A stretch of 64,000 bases of DNA, taken from contig NJPS01000026.1 in assembly GCA_002946415.1 (NCBI GenBank), forward strand, positions 186,001 through 250,000, read 5' to 3'. Of this stretch, positions 49,369-62,809 are shown one piece after another (positions within the stretch are counted from its first letter, which is position 1; the number at the start of each line of letters is the position of its first letter). The notes below the pieces were generated by a model. That model searched no databases, was not told where the DNA came from, and saw nothing but the letters and a program-made list of their open reading frames with translations. This DNA is from Rutstroemia sp. NJR-2017a BVV2 (lineage: Eukaryota; Ascomycota; Leotiomycetes; Helotiales; Rutstroemiaceae). The position numbers were made by a program, and so were the translations under genes.

Positions 49369-52300
49369 ATGGCAGAAAATAAATCTATTCCTACTATTGA
49401 GGAGCCATCCGAGGCCGCTGACGTCCCCGGACCTCTACCTCACCGACCAACTACTCTAAAGAAACAAGTTACCCAAAATCCGATCCTCAGTGCTGCGAAC
49501 ACAAATATCCCCGTCACTCCTGGCATTCACTTGGGCGCATACAACGAGGATCCAGTAGCTGCGGAAACTGAGACCGAAAGTTACTTTACGGAAGGATTCA
49601 AAAGATTTAACTCCATGGCACAATCCCCCTCCGAGGCCGCCTCGAGCGCGAAGTCAAACCAAGAGGTTCTACGACGAATGAGCTTATCTAGTGGTCGGGA
49701 AAGGCAAGACTCGCTCTCAGATGTTGATCCACGAGCTGCACATCCATCTTTGGGCCTGACGGGAGGAATCATATCTGCGACATTCTGCATTCAGCATTCT
49801 CTGCAATACCGAAAAGGCGCAGACTGGGTGAGTGAAAACTTTTATTTTATCTGGCACCTGATAGTGGGGTTCGCAGTACTAATGTTCACATAGACCTGGT
49901 CGCAAAGGCATGGCAGCTCCGCCCAATTCGATTCGTTCAAATATCTAGCGTCGGATAAATCGCCATGGAATCACACACTTGTTGGTTGGACGGGAGAGAT
50001 CAGCCCGGTGGAAGAGATGACACCCCCAGACACCCCTCCACTAGGTGGGCAACCCATGTCTTCGCCTCCACTAAACAGACCACCCCTAAACAAAAGTTCA
50101 GCACCCATTCCTGTTGACGGGGTTGCTTTGCCAACTACTCCGCCAGAAGCGGAGGGGTTGTACATCACCAAGGCAGACCAACGACTACTCGAGAAGCAAC
50201 TCGCACAAGACAAACTCGGCAAGACGGTCCCTGTTTGGTTGAGTGACGAAGTCGACACGAGCAAGGAAGGAACGTTGTGCTTGAAGAATCAATCCAGATG
50301 GAGACGATTCGCCGAGCACGAGTTATATAACCTCTTCCACTACAAACAAAACGAACCGACCAACGGTCGAGCGGAACGTCAATCATGGGTTGACTACTAC
50401 CGCATGAATCAAATGTTTGCGAACAAGATCCTCGAAATCTACAAGCCAGGCGATATTGTCATGATTCATGATTATCATTTACTTCTTCTCCCAAGCATGT
50501 TGCGCCAACGAGTGCCACACATGTATATTGTCTTTTACCTACATATTCCATTCCCCAGTAGCGAGTTGCTTCGCTGCTTGCCTCGAAGGAAAGATATCCT
50601 CGAAGGTGTTTTGAGCGCGAACTTGGTTGGATTGCAAGCTTTCAGTTATACCCGTCATTTTAATTCTTGCTGTACGCGCATTCTTGGATTCCCTTCAACC
50701 GTTGCTGGTGTGGAGGCTTATGGCGCGAGATGTAATGTCGCCGCTTTCCCTATCGGTATCGATGCGAGAACCGTTCAAAAACTCGCCTTTGAAGACCCTG
50801 CTATCGACGAGAAGGTAGCGGCTCTCCGAGAGCTCTATAAAGGCAAGAAGATCATCGTTGGTAGAGATCGTCTCGACAGTGTCAGAGGTGTTGCTCAAAA
50901 GCTTAGGGCCTTTGAACGTTTCCTTGAGATGTACCCGGAATGGAGGGAGAAGGTTGTGTTAGTCCAGGTGACGAGTCCAACCAGTGTTGAGGAAGAGCGA
51001 GAAGATTCTGCCAACAAGATTGCTGCCAATGTTGCCGAGCTTGTTGACCGAATCAATGGTCTCTATGGTTCATTGAGCTTCTGGCCCGTTCAGCATTACC
51101 CTCAATACCTTTCGCAAGAAGAGTACCTCGCACTTCTTCGAGTAGCGGATGTTGGTCTGATTACCAGTGTACGTGATGGGATGAACACGACCAGTTTGGA
51201 ATATGTTGTTTGCCAAAAGGAAGGTCATGGTCCTCTCATCATCTCTGAATTCTCTGGATCAGCTGCCATCTTGGAATCCGCCATTCACATCAACCCGTGG
51301 GATACTTCGGCCGTTGCAACGAACATCAAGCAAGCATTGGAGATGAGTCCTGAGAAGAAGGCCGTTTTGCACCACCAACTGTCCAATTATGTCTTTGGAA
51401 ACGATATTCAGAACTGGACTAAGGTTGTTCTAAGGAAGCTTCTCACCACTTTGAGCTCCAACACACATGCCTTCGCTACTCCTCTGTTAGATAAGGCTGC
51501 TATGTTGATTCAATACAGAGCCGCTAACAAAAGGTTGTTCATGTTCGACTATGACGGAACTCTTACTCCAATTGTCAAGGACCCTGCTGCAGCATTACCT
51601 TCCGAGAAATTATTCCGCACTCTTAAAGCACTTGCTGCTGACCCAAAGAACGCTATCTGGATTATCAGTGGTAGAGATCAGGAATTCTTAAGCTCACATC
51701 TTGGACATATCCCTGAATTGGGCTTCAGTGCCGAACACGGTAGTTTCATGAGACACCCGGGTAGTCAGGAATGGGAGAACCTTGCTGAGATCTACGACAT
51801 GGGCTGGCAAAAGGAAGTCATGGAGGTGTTCCAGAAATACACCGAACAAACACCAGGTAAGCCATCTTTTATTTCTCCTTTACACAAATAACCCTAACTA
51901 ACATCAACCCAGGCTCCTTTATCGAACGCAAACGCTGCGCGCTCACCTGGCATTACCGCCCCTCGGACCCCGAACTCGGCGAACGTAACTCCCGCGCCTG
52001 CCAAAAAGAACTTCAATCCACCGTCGCCAAAACCTGGGACGTCGAAGTAATGACCGGCAAAGCCAATCTCGAAGTACGCCCCACCTTCATCAACAAAGGC
52101 GAAATCGCCAAACGCCTCGTCGAATCGTACGGCAAAGGAGCCGGCGAACCCCCCGAGTTTACTATCTGCTTGGGCGATGATTTCACCGATGAGGATATGT
52201 TTAGGAGTCTGAATAATAGCGATTTGCCGAAAGAACACGTGTTTACGGTTACGGTGGGCGCGAGCAGCAAGCAGACGCTCGCGAAGTGGCATTTGCTGGA

Positions 52301-52487
52301 GCCGGCGGATGTTATTAGTAGTATGGCGTTGTTGAATGGTGGGGATACGAATATTGCGGATTTGGGCCCCTTGAGTGTGGTCGAGGGGAGGAGCGCGGAG
52401 ATGGAGGATTTCCCGGGGGAGAGGTTGGTTGATCAGGTTCCTGAGGGGCCGGTGCCGGGGACGATGGTGGAGGGGGAGAGGTCATAG
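49369..52487 (+). CDS. tps2: Trehalose-6-phosphate phosphatase (Tps2-type, GT20 + HAD)
   Basis: Removes phosphate from trehalose 6-phosphate in the trehalose synthase complex; cytosolic. 998 residues from exons 49369-49827, 49894-51856 and 51913-52487 (introns 66 and 56 bases). A Ser/Pro-rich N-terminus (1 to about 130) precedes a GT20 glycosyltransferase-like domain with GDIVMIHDYHLLLLP and SVRDGMNTTSLEYVVCQ, as in Tps1. The C-terminal HAD phosphatase starts at RLFMFDYDGTLTP, with nucleophile/acid pair D705 and D707; later motifs include WIISGRD, SAEHGSF and the acidic LGDDFTDEDMF in exon 3. The HAD motifs are intact, while the GT20 part is expected to be structural, as in yeast Tps2. The start is the ATG at 49369 (context CACCATGG); the longer frame upstream starts with TTG. 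Confidence 0.95.
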
Positions 52488-53477
52488 AGGGTTGGTTGGA
52501 TTGGGATTGGAGGGGAGAAGATAGAATTTTTGATGAGGGGAAAACTTTATAGATATTCAGGCTGGGAAGAAAGGCACTACGAATGGATGTGGGTTGGGTT
52601 GGGTTGAGACTGGGTGGTGTAGATATATCGCTCGCCTACCTAGGTAAATAGCTAGAGGGAATGGATATGGATGGATGGATGCATGGAAGGATGGATATGG
52701 GCTGTTTATAGATCTCGAATGTGGAATGAATCCATTGAAATGAATTGATAGAATGGAATTGGGTGACAGGAATTGATTAGCCTCAAGTGACCGGGTTGAG
52801 TGATGTGCAAATTGATTTTGATGGATGTTAATATCATCAACAAACAAGCCGAAACACTTCCTCGATGAATGGCTTTCAAAATAAATCGAAGGACTTTCTT
52901 GGATATCCTTCCTTCATTAAGTGCGAGGCTAGATGGACAGAGTAGAACTGGACAAAAGAGTAGACGTCGATTCTGATATTTTGTTTATTTGAAGGTTGGT
53001 AATATGATTTGTAGATAAGATGTAGATAGATCTTGAGAAAGGGGTGGAGTGTTTCTTAGGTTGCTGAGATGGGTTGATTGAGGTTTGGATTTTGGGGGTT
53101 TGTGGATTCTGGTTAGGAGAAGGGGGTTGGTTTATGGTCTGGAGATAGGGGAGTGGAGTGGTTGTTTGGTGGAGGGAGTCGGCGGGGGTGATGAGCTGGG
53201 AAAGTAGGAAAGTGCTGTATTGTTGTTTTTGTGACTTGGTGACTAGTCGAATTAGCTGGGTGTTGGGTTTATTCAATAAATAACCTTTCGAGGAAAAGAT
53301 ACGTGATGTATCTTCTAATTATAATAATACTATTCTACTAAATACTTATTTACTCCTTTCCTATACTACATCCCATCCCATCCCATCCCCCCCCCCCTTC
53401 TTCTCAGCTAAACACTAGACAAGATAGCTCAAATACACCTTCCTCTCCCCTCCTTCACCATCACACTATTTACCTAC
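52488..53477. other. Convergent 3' intergenic region
   Basis: 990 bases between the 3' ends of tps2 and the esterase gene. It holds GATG-type repeats near 52660-52690 and an ATCCC/poly-C tract at 53371-53397. No gene. Confidence 0.5.
53371..53397. repeat. ATCCC repeats running into a C homopolymer
   Basis: Short ATCCC tandem followed by about eleven C. G-rich on the minus strand and prone to length error in sequencing. Confidence 0.85.
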
Positions 53478-55233
<1,756 letters not shown>

Positions 55234-56217
55234 GGTGAAGTACAGTGCAGCGTAGCGAATGACTGGAATGACAAAAAAGAATGTAATATGATGTGATGAA
55301 AAGAAAATGGAATACAAAGGACAGCTACCTAGTTCTTGTACCTCCCCTCTCCCATCTTCAACAGCTTGCATGCTTGCATATCTAGCTGCCTAGCAGCCGT
55401 GTATATCCCCTCTCATCGCATCCTACTCGACTCCACCGTGAGTAAGATCTTTAAAATCCGCAAATTGCTCGTACAGCATAATAAGTCTATATTCCACGCC
55501 GGACGCGTGTTCGTCTATCCTGTCCACCCACATTCCGACATGGCCCCTAGGGCTGACCCCGGCTCTCGGGTCGATATCTGCACTGCCACGGTGGAGAAAG
55601 CAGCCAATCAAATTCTGGCTAGCGCACATATATCTAACGCTATGCGTACTAGTGCTGTATTCGAGTGCTGAAACTCATGACAGGAAAGGAGTTCTCATAG
55701 CGGGAACGGGAATTAAGCTCCCGTACTGATGGACAGGCCAAACGGTGTGAATGAACGAGATATTTCCTGTTCGGGTTAGCGCGCTTCCATGGTTTGGAGC
55801 TCGTGGGTTTTGGATATTAGTTTATATGTTTTCGTACAGAGTAAATGGAAGGATTGGATTGGATTGGATCGAGAATGTGAATGAATTCGTATTTCATCGG
55901 CGGAGAGGGGATATAAGATTATTTTAGATGCTTATCAGCACAAGGTTCTCACTGTGTTGGTACCTGCATATTATGTTGTTCCTGGTCTTTGCATGACGGT
56001 TTTTTGCTCAGCCACTTCGTATTCTTCGATGTGACGTTGGGGGAGGTAGTGATAGCTTCGGGATTAATGCTTTTTTCGTTTTTCCGTACCTAGCCAGCTT
56101 GATGCGAGTATATCCAATGTTATACATTTGCCCATTCCAGATACCCAACCAACCCAACCCAGACCTGTTATGACAATGATGGATACATTTTGAGATGGAT
56201 GAAGAAAAAAATACGGT
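55234..56217. other. Intergenic: esterase upstream region
   Basis: 984 bases between two minus-strand genes. Holds the esterase promoter and an ATTGG-type short repeat near 55851-55869. No gene supported. Confidence 0.5.
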
Positions 56218-57674
56218 CTACCATGTTGTTTGCAAGTGCGGATACTCTTTCGACGATAAGCCCAGATCTGCAAATACTGGATCATCTTCTTTGAGTCCTT
56301 CGACGCGATCATGGTCCTGTATTCATTGGTTAGTAGCTGATTCGACTTCGGGGTGAACGTCACTGAGATCGAGACAGGGGAAGAAAGGGGCACTTCCTGT
56401 AACTGTAACATAGACACAGGAAGCAGGAAATGTGCGGGGAAAAAGAAAGAACAAGCACACATACCTCCTCTCCCAGCTTCTCTATCTCCTCCACCGGCTT
56501 CTCCTTTTCCCCATCCCTCTCATCCTTCTTCTGTTCCTCAACCGCCTTCCCCAACTCCCCCTGCGCCTCCCCAATAATCAACATCTGCGCGCCCTCATAA
56601 TCCAAGAGTTCTGGTTCCAACGGCATCCATCTCAAGCCTCTAAATTTCTTCTGTATCTCTTCTGGATACTTGGCTGGATTACCGATCGATGCGTTTGCAG
56701 GACTGGGCGCATCTGGGTTTTTGACTGAGCAGACAAACGACCCTTTGGTGTTCAGACCAAGTTCTTCTTGGACCTCGGAAATGGAGGTTGGGACGGTGAG
56801 TTGGTAGGCGAGGTGTGATTCGCGGCCGGTGCTGGTTATGGCGTAGATTCCTTCGGCGATGGGGGTGCTGGCTGAGGTGTGTGATGTTCTGTGAAGACCC
56901 AATGTCAATTTGTATATACCTCTCTCCAACTCGCTCATATGAGTTCTCAAAATCATCTACCAAAAAAAGAAACACATACCCCGCAGTCTTAGTGGCCCTA
57001 TCCTCCCCACTCATCTGCTCCCTCAACTCCTTCACACTCACCCCCGCTCTGTCCACAAACACCAAAAACCTATCACTCTTACTCTTCGGCCACATCTTCT
57101 TCGGCAACGCCAACAATCTCGCGTTCCCCTGATCTTCCAACGGCCCGGACCCGATCTTCGCCCCGAGAGGAATAGGTCGCAACACGAAATAACTGCGCGC
57201 TACATCTTCGATGCCGGAGGGATCTTCGACTCCTACACGCCCGCGGAAGAAGAAGTAGATGATCCCCTTTTCTAGGATGGAGGATGGAATTGCGGATGCG
57301 CGTTCGGAATCCTCGATTATGGAGTCTTGGTTATTTGATATTTCGGTGGTTTTCTGTTCTTGCTCGTGGTGCGCAGAAGCTTTCACGTCGTCTGTGTCGG
57401 CTTTTACTTCATCTAGAGCACTCTCTTCTTTTCCGTGAGGAGGTTTGTGTTCTAGTTCTTTCTCCGCTGTCGAATCTTTTTCGTCGCCGGTTGTGGGTTT
57501 GGCGGATTTCCCTTCACTTCCTTCTACGATTCGCTTCTTTCGTCCATTGGTCTCGGCAGAGGTATCGTTGTTGTTGTCGTTGCTCTGTGTGAAATTGTCC
57601 ATGCTCGTTTGGACTTTTTGATCACCGCTCTCTGTGCCATTGGTGGCTTTCTGAGATCTTCTTGTCGCAACCAT
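56218..57674 (-). CDS. Conserved fungal protein of unknown function
   Basis: 405 residues, exons 57674-56980, 56888-56465 and 56316-56218 (introns 91 and 148 bases). Residues 1 to about 135 are charged, Lys/Glu/Asp-rich and disordered, with NGRKKRIVEG as a possible nuclear signal. The conserved body starts at IIYFFFRGRVGVEDPSG and continues through VARSYFVLRPIPLGAKIG, NARLLALPKKMWPKSKSDR, EGIYAITSTGRESHLAYQLT, LGLNTKGSFVCSVKNP and FRGLRWMPLEPELLDYEGAQ. The last exon gives the short conserved end KEYPHLQTTW. Proteins of this type in ascomycetes are often labelled BTB-domain transcription factors, but I see no BTB fold here and would not assign a function. It is divergent from the GNAT gene. 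Confidence 0.82.
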
Positions 57675-59516
57675 CTTGCTGGAAATTGATGGATATGGAA
57701 GTAATTTTGTTGTGGGTGAATATTTCGAGCTGTTTGGTGTGAAGCTGGAAGCAGTGCGAGAGGCGTGGTTGTCTTCTGCGCCTATGCTCTCTTCAACTTA
57801 AGCAATTGCTTCCAATACTCAATTAATGGATCTTTTCGACTATCATGTACGACAATCTGTTTGTTTATACACGAAAAGGTAGAAGGGAACTTGAGCGCGC
57901 AATGACCGCGTATCTTCTAAGGAGGGGAAACGCGCTCCATCTCGATCTATGACGTAACGTTGTTGATGGAAGACTTACGTTTCGCACCTGCATCGAATTA
58001 CTCGTAAACAAATGCCTAAGTTATTTACTAGCTGGTAAATGAATTCACCTCGGGGTCAAGTATACCAAAAGAGATAATTCGTTGAGCAAATGCATGTGTT
58101 GAGCAAATACATGTCGTGATCGAAAAATCCTGAGATGGGATATACTTCGCTGACAGCTTCAACCACATTATAGTGCGGGGAAAATAGCAAGATATTCTCA
58201 AACAATTCTTTGAGACTCCCGTTTTGGTTGCACTCGTCTTTCTCAGCGATTCATTCAATATGCAGGTTTATAAACGACACCCAAGATAGGCAAGGTTGGG
58301 AAGTAGTCGCGCGTCTTGATGTACTGGGCGGCGATATCGAACTTCCTGCCCCTTGTTGGAAGTCGGTTCAGAAGTTTCTTTCCTGCCTTCTGAAAGCTGG
58401 TCGCGTTCTTGTGATTGGATGAGCCGCTCGTTATCGTCATCATGTAGATGGTCTGGATCGCAGCTTTGCTCCCCTTCCCGTGGGATGTGGCGTCGGGTCC
58501 CATGGGCTCGACGTGCTGTCCCTTAACTGCTATAAGCGATTTTTCCATTTCTCTTCTTGCTGATGCCGTGAGTATTTGGTAGTCCAGCCTCGATCCACCC
58601 ATCAGCTACCCGGTGGTCTACCAAAACACCCAACATGTAACTTTCACATGATCAAACCCCTGCTTACCTTTACTTTTAGCTCCGCTGTATACTGAAGCGC
58701 ATGTCACGCGTGGTCTTGTGGCAGTATTCGTCTTCAGATGTGCCCTTCAAATGGAAACATTTTTTGGCGTCTAGTGCTTCGTTGTATCCCAATTCAGAGC
58801 CCTGTTCTTCATTCAAGAACCAAGAGGCCTACCTTCTTCCAAGAGGGTCCCGATGTAGCTCCGAGCCACAGTGAATACTCGCTGTTTCAATCAGAATAGC
58901 GCCGTAACTTCTTTGGCTAGTTACTTGTAAGTTTTAGTCGTGGCTCAGGTTCGAATGGAAAAGTCGAGAGAGAAAAAGTCCAGTTCGAAATGATCAACGT
59001 GAGCTGAAGAGAACTGCCGAAAATACGATTTAACACCGCAAATGGTACAGTTACCTCTTCGCGAAAGATTTCGCATTTGGGATACATTTCCTCCCTATGC
59101 ATAACATACCAACAGTCACCAACAATCACCAACAAGAACGGGTTTCGATTTCTCAAACAAATATCTTCGATTCTCCTGTATGTAACCTAAATCAACCGAG
59201 AACCCCACCAAGAACCCCCACCGAGTACCCCGCAGATGCTACCCAACTGGTGAACTAAACTCTTTTCCCACAAAAAAAATCAATTAAAGGTAGTACCTGG
59301 ATACATCACCGGATATATTACTTTGTTTTGATCTGCTTGCAGTAATATCCCTGTTATCGGGGTTTGGATTTATTTAGTACATAGATTGATGACTACTAAC
59401 CAACATTTGGCATGAGCTGTTCAAAAGGCCAGTGAGATTGATGGAAGTCACTTCCACGTCCAACTTTTGACACCTCTGAATCGAAAATTTACGACAACTT
59501 CAAGAGAACATCCAAA
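57675..59516. other. Divergent intergenic region
   Basis: 1.8 kb between divergent genes. Only short random frames; no repeat beyond an A run near 59271-59280. No RNA gene recognised. Confidence 0.5.
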
Positions 59517-60400
59517 ATGGCTATTGAATCCCTCCCGCTAGAAGGCGAGGCGGACTTCCGCGAAATGATGGCAGCATGTTGGGAAGCTTTCGAAAATCCC
59601 TTCGCCTCTTTCCTCCGCATTGTTTTCTATCTCAAGGGAGAAAGTTCCGAGGCTCGTGCCGAATCTATCAACGAGGCAGCAAACAATATGATGGCTCTCC
59701 ACGGCATGTTTCCATCCACAAGTCATTGGATCAAAGTCGTGAACACCGAGACCGGAAAGCTTATCGGTGCTGCCAATTGGATGACTCATGAGAGCAGCCC
59801 TTACACTGAGCCTCGACCTCCTACCGTTGCTGTATGGTGGCCCGAGGGGGACGGCCGCGACTATGCATCCAACTATATGCAGCAAGTTGAAGCCCATAAG
59901 TCCCAGTATTATAGCCGCCCTCATGTGTGTAAGTGTGTCCTGCAAGCTACCCCACACCTTCTCAACTCCCGTGTCCATGATGCTAACTAACCCAATAAGA
60001 TCTTAATATTTCTTTTACTGTCCCGGAATGGCGTCGTCGTGGCGCTGGTAAGTTGATGATGGAATGGGGTGTCAAGAAGGCCGATGAAATGAATGTGCCC
60101 TCCTTCGTCGAAGCTTCTGAATCGGGAACACTTCTATATGAAAAATTTGGATTTATGACATTTGGAAAGGTCGATGTGAATACTGAAAAAGAAAATGCTA
60201 GCGCTGGCTGGAAGCGGTTGCAGAAAGAACTCCCTCCTGATACGCAGTATGTATAGCATCTTGGAGATGTGAACTTGTGGTGGAATACAAAGCTGATGGT
60301 TGGTAGATACTTGATGTGGAGGCCTGTTCAGGGCACTTTCATACCTGGTCAAACATCGCTTCCTTGGGAGACTGAGCCTTTCGTTCCCAAGAAATTTTAG
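59517..60400 (+). CDS. GNAT-family N-acetyltransferase
   Basis: 250 residues from exons 59517-59928, 60000-60246 and 60307-60400 (introns 71 and 60 bases). Typical fungal GNAT: N-terminal AACWEAFENPF motif, then the central strand WIKVVNTETGKLIGAANW. The acetyl-CoA loop is VPEWRRRGAG (R151, G152, G154) at 145-154, followed by helix KLMMEWGVKKADE. The late segment FVEASESGTLLYEKFGF is the usual alpha4-beta7 end of the fold. The third exon (ending PFVPKKF) would be missed by simple ORF calling. Substrate unknown; such proteins acetylate small molecules or protein lysines. The start is the only ATG before the fold, with A-rich leader AAACATCC-like context. Confidence 0.88.
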
Positions 60401-62809
60401 GCATTGAGCACGTGCCCATCTATCTGGGACATATCATGTTCAAATATAGCATCTAGAGTAACTACTTTAGTAGAATCAGCTAGTGACCCACCCATTGGGG
60501 CCCCGACCCGGTGGGTGGGCTAATACCCACCGGGTCCGCGCCGCAGCCTAAATACAGAATCAAGTCTCTTCCGGAGCCCCAATCACCACACTGAGTGAAT
60601 GATTACCTCCCAAATTCGATCTATATATACACTTTAGCAGCAAGGCAAGAATATTCACAATTTTAATGATATATAATGGCCCTGGCGGGAAAATAGGAGG
60701 GCATCTATTGACGCTCACAAGCTAGATGCTATACGGTATGATCAGAGGTAAGCTAGAGTTATAGCTAATACATACAATCAGAATGTTATGTATATCCACT
60801 GTGGTTTTTGGCACCCTTTGCAGGATATCCTGATCGACGATGATGCCCAGTCTAATATCCAAAGAAGAACAACCATCTGCTTCCTGCCCTCTTTCTGTAA
60901 CCGTATCCCGATATGCTGTTCAACTGGTCGTCGCGTTATCTTGCCCAATGAAGTCGCTGGTTCGATCTTTGGCTCTGCAGGTTTATTGGCAAAGAGTTGT
61001 GGTACATTCAGGGCGGTGCGACGGCGCTTCTATGGCCTGGGACCTCCCTTATGGGGCTTGTACTTTCGTTTTCTGTGAGCGATTGGAAGGCGGTAAATCT
61101 GGGTCTGACCGTGCGATTCAGCAATGGCCCGCTGAAGTTCCTGTTCAGATGTCGAAGTTAGCATGGTAAAGTTATAAACCCTACAGTGAGCATAGAAATT
61201 TCAAGACTGTAATATTGCAAATACCTTTCCATGATCAAGCTTGACGTTGAGGGAGCTTTTACAGTATATGTAAATTCTCTTCCTGCTTAGGCAATGCCAT
61301 AACGAATCACAAATCCGATTCTAATACATTCTCCATGTATCAAAGCCTTCGGCGACGAGAACTTCCAGGTATTCTGACAGCCCTAATCGCTTTAACTCTT
61401 CCTCCATGTCGGTCATGTAGGGCAAGCAGTGGTCTACGAACGATTAAACGTTCTGTATAGTAGATGCCGAGTGACCAGTCATGAACACAGCAACAGAAGG
61501 GATGGGACTATGAGGGAAAAACTCTGGGAGCAAGCGTCAGCAGAGGATATTCGGGATTTCAGATACAGCACAAGTTTGGGAAATAAGACAACAGGCACTA
61601 TAGGCAATCAAACAAGCCCGGATGGAGGCTATGGAGAAGGAAAATATCACGAAGAATTAGAAGAAATAATTAGAAAAAAGAGAAAGATATCTGGGAGGCC
61701 GCGAGAATGGGTGACAAGTAGGAAATCTGCGTAAGGGTGCTTGCTGATCATACTTTAGTATGCGTACATGCCGGTTGACTATAGGAGTGAGTGAGCGGTA
61801 AGCCTTGAGAATGGAGACTAGGAGACAGCAGATGTTTTCAGGGGCAGGATCGACGCAAAAATTGCCGAGCAACTGACCGAACCTCAAGCCAGGTGGCGGG
61901 AAGTTTGATGGGATTAAGATTTGGCGGCATTCTGTCGAAATGGTATATCCGACCTTCTTAGAGGTTGATATATATGCTCCGAGATCGAGAAGGAGATTGG
62001 GATCTCAAATAGAAGGACAGACTCTGAGTTTAGCAGGAGACCGAAGTTTCTGTGAGTACTCCGCGGATACACTGAATCTATTGCCGGGTGCACATTTGGG
62101 CGGAAAGAGTCATCCGATCTCCGAAACGGATCCGCTCTGCGACCTCAGCCTAGTGCCTTTAAGGCAGATGTTGGGGAATATTGCGGGAGGTGGGGACGGA
62201 ACCGTAGGCGAGATTCAGGCTCGGAAAAGTCCCACATTATGGTAGTAGAAGGGGCTCTTCCTGTTTTATTTTTTTTTCATCCTTTTCTCTTCTTTTCTTT
62301 GCTTGGAGGCATCTACAAAAGACCTTTTCAATTGACTTTCTGAGCAGTCAAGGGTGCTATTCTCTACTATCGGTTTAAGCTCGGTATCCTTAACGCGGAA
62401 AAACAATGCACGATTGGTACTGATCTAAATGCCGCTAGGAAGAGACGAAAGGAAGCCGACTAAAGAATTTCAAAGGTCGCATTAAGAACTCGACAAACCA
62501 AGCTCTTGGGGGAAGGAATAAGCGGCCCTTTCATACAGATTAACAACACCAATTGTGTGCTGTAATTGAGATAACTACATCAACTATCAACTCTGCTATC
62601 AGCAGATTTAAACATTGTTACTTGATTGGAGTCTCAGTTAAGCATTCGATTTTCGAACACATACCTTCGTTTGGTGAATTAAAAGAGGTTTGCAAAGTTG
62701 CAGACTACAAAGTCTGGATTCCAGAGGGCTGTTTATTCTTTCCCTTGAGCGTCAAGAACACAAATTACATCATACGCATTTAGACTGACGCCACCACCAT
62801 ATCGTTGCC
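60401..62809. other. 2.4-kb intergenic region
   Basis: No gene that I can support. A GC-rich hairpin region sits at 60486-60535, just after the GNAT gene. Frames of 60-110 codons at 60840-61169, 61429-61734 and 61940-62245 carry no recognisable motif. A short minus-strand frame at 61164-61030 is also unassigned. The region could include a decayed element. Confidence 0.45.
60486..60535. repeat. GC-rich overlapping inverted repeats
   Basis: ACCCGGTGGGT (60506-60516) is the perfect inverse of ACCCACCGGGT (60525-60535), with an 8-base loop. Part of it can instead pair upstream: CCCACCC (60487-60493) with GGGTGGG (60513-60519). GGGGCCCC at 60497-60504 is itself palindromic. The block lies in otherwise AT-richer DNA about 86 bases after a stop codon. 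Confidence 0.85.

Noticed and set aside
56218..57674. Labelling the conserved protein a BTB transcription factor
   Set aside because: That label circulates in fungal annotations for similar proteins, but I see no BTB fold signature or DNA-binding motif.
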